From: Paracoccaceae bacterium
GTDB taxonomy: Bacteria; Pseudomonadota; Alphaproteobacteria; Rhodobacterales; Rhodobacteraceae
Length of the DNA stretch: 64,000 nucleotides
NCBI GenBank assembly: GCA_020622085.1
Contig: JAHRYM010000002.1
Coordinates: 1,078,895 to 1,142,894, forward strand
Direction of reading: 5' to 3'
A model generated the notes under the pieces. It saw only the letters and a list, made by a program, of their open reading frames with translations, was not told where the DNA came from and made no database searches. Made by a program: the position numbers and the translations under genes. Of the stretch, positions 63,888 to 64,000 are shown piece by piece; the stretch's first letter is position 1, and the number at the start of each line of letters is the position of its first letter.

Positions 63888-64000
63888 TTTATGTTTCACA
63901 AGTCATTGATTTTGAATGATAAAGCAAAGAGTTCCTGGAAAATTTCATCTTTCTTCAAAAAAGCCCTTGCGGATGTTTGGGTTGGTCCGTAGATACCGGC
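63888..64000 (+). promoter_or_regulatory. rRNA-type promoter with AT-rich upstream element
   Basis: TTGCGG at 63967-63972, a 17-base spacer and TAGATA at 63990-63995 form a strong sigma-70 promoter with the GC-rich spacer and TAGATACC box seen at alphaproteobacterial rrn operons. The preceding 75 bases are markedly AT-rich (AAAATTTCATCTTTCTTCAAAAAA), like an UP element. No gene is visible in the remaining bases; the rest of 63711-64000 holds the msrQ hairpins and the DnaA-box sequence. Confidence 0.7.

Noticed and set aside
1-64000. CRISPR arrays, insertion sequences, prophage or integrase genes
   Set aside because: No regularly spaced repeats, transposase, integrase or phage structural motifs were seen in the ORF track or sequence.

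Overview
The window reads as chromosomal DNA of a high-GC alphaproteobacterium, most likely Rhodobacteraceae (Rhodobacter/Paracoccus relatives). The evidence is gene content: FlaF/FlbT flagellar regulators, a DUF3035 lipoprotein, DUF3775, a free-standing SDHAF4-like protein, GTG starts, dense ATGA stop/start overlaps, and a short GC-rich hairpin repeat of a kind I associate with this family. No mobile element, CRISPR array or plasmid gene was seen. Gene starts were chosen by homology and ribosome-binding sites, and many differ from the ORF track.

Layout. 0-6.2 kb (minus strand): dnaA-dnaN-recF-VOC protein-LysE, then rpsT and mutM. 6.3-8.7 kb: ubiE-ubiB (ubiquinone). 8.7-14.5 kb: a flagellar block, with fliK-flgD on minus and a rod-binding FlgJ-like gene, FlgN-like gene, flagellin, flaF, flbT and DUF1217 gene on plus. 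14.5-21 kb: mixed housekeeping, including an NfeD/SPFH membrane pair, a methyltransferase, DinB with an N-terminal Cys4 ribbon, N-formylglutamate amidohydrolase, tRNA-Val(GAC), rpmJ, a saccharopine-dehydrogenase-like protein and a DUF3775 protein. 21-33 kb: a long minus-strand run rsmB, heparinase-like, purH, lspA, DUF3035, two M16 peptidases, mutL, rmuC. 33-36.3 kb: SDHAF4-like, dapB, rbfA, NAGPA-like, truB. 36.3-42.8 kb: catabolic and accessory genes (OYE-type flavoenzyme, aldehyde dehydrogenase, GT25, 1-Cys peroxiredoxin, dadA). 43-47.4 kb (minus): a homocysteine methyltransferase family gene, rluA, rpsO, pnp.

47.45-57.63 kb is the outstanding region. It encodes an octaheme hydroxylamine-oxidoreductase-family cytochrome c (eight CxxCH motifs), a secreted HaoB-like partner, a MocR-type PLP-dependent regulator, and a tightly overlapping set ccmF-ccmG-ccmH-ccmI-hemA(5-aminolevulinate synthase)-ccmE. 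The locus therefore couples a heme-rich enzyme to its own heme precursor synthase and heme-attachment machinery. An exact 14-bp motif (CCGAACCGGACCTA) lies upstream of both hao and the regulator gene, suggesting one regulon. CcmABCD and the usual HAO electron acceptors (c554, cM552) are not here, so the cluster must rely on genes elsewhere.

57.6-64 kb returns to core genes: pyrF, cutC, clpB behind a RpoH-like promoter, and msrP-msrQ. The window ends in an AT-rich stretch with a perfect DnaA-box sequence and a strong rRNA-type promoter (TTGCGG-N17-TAGATA), so an rRNA operon probably begins just past base 64000.
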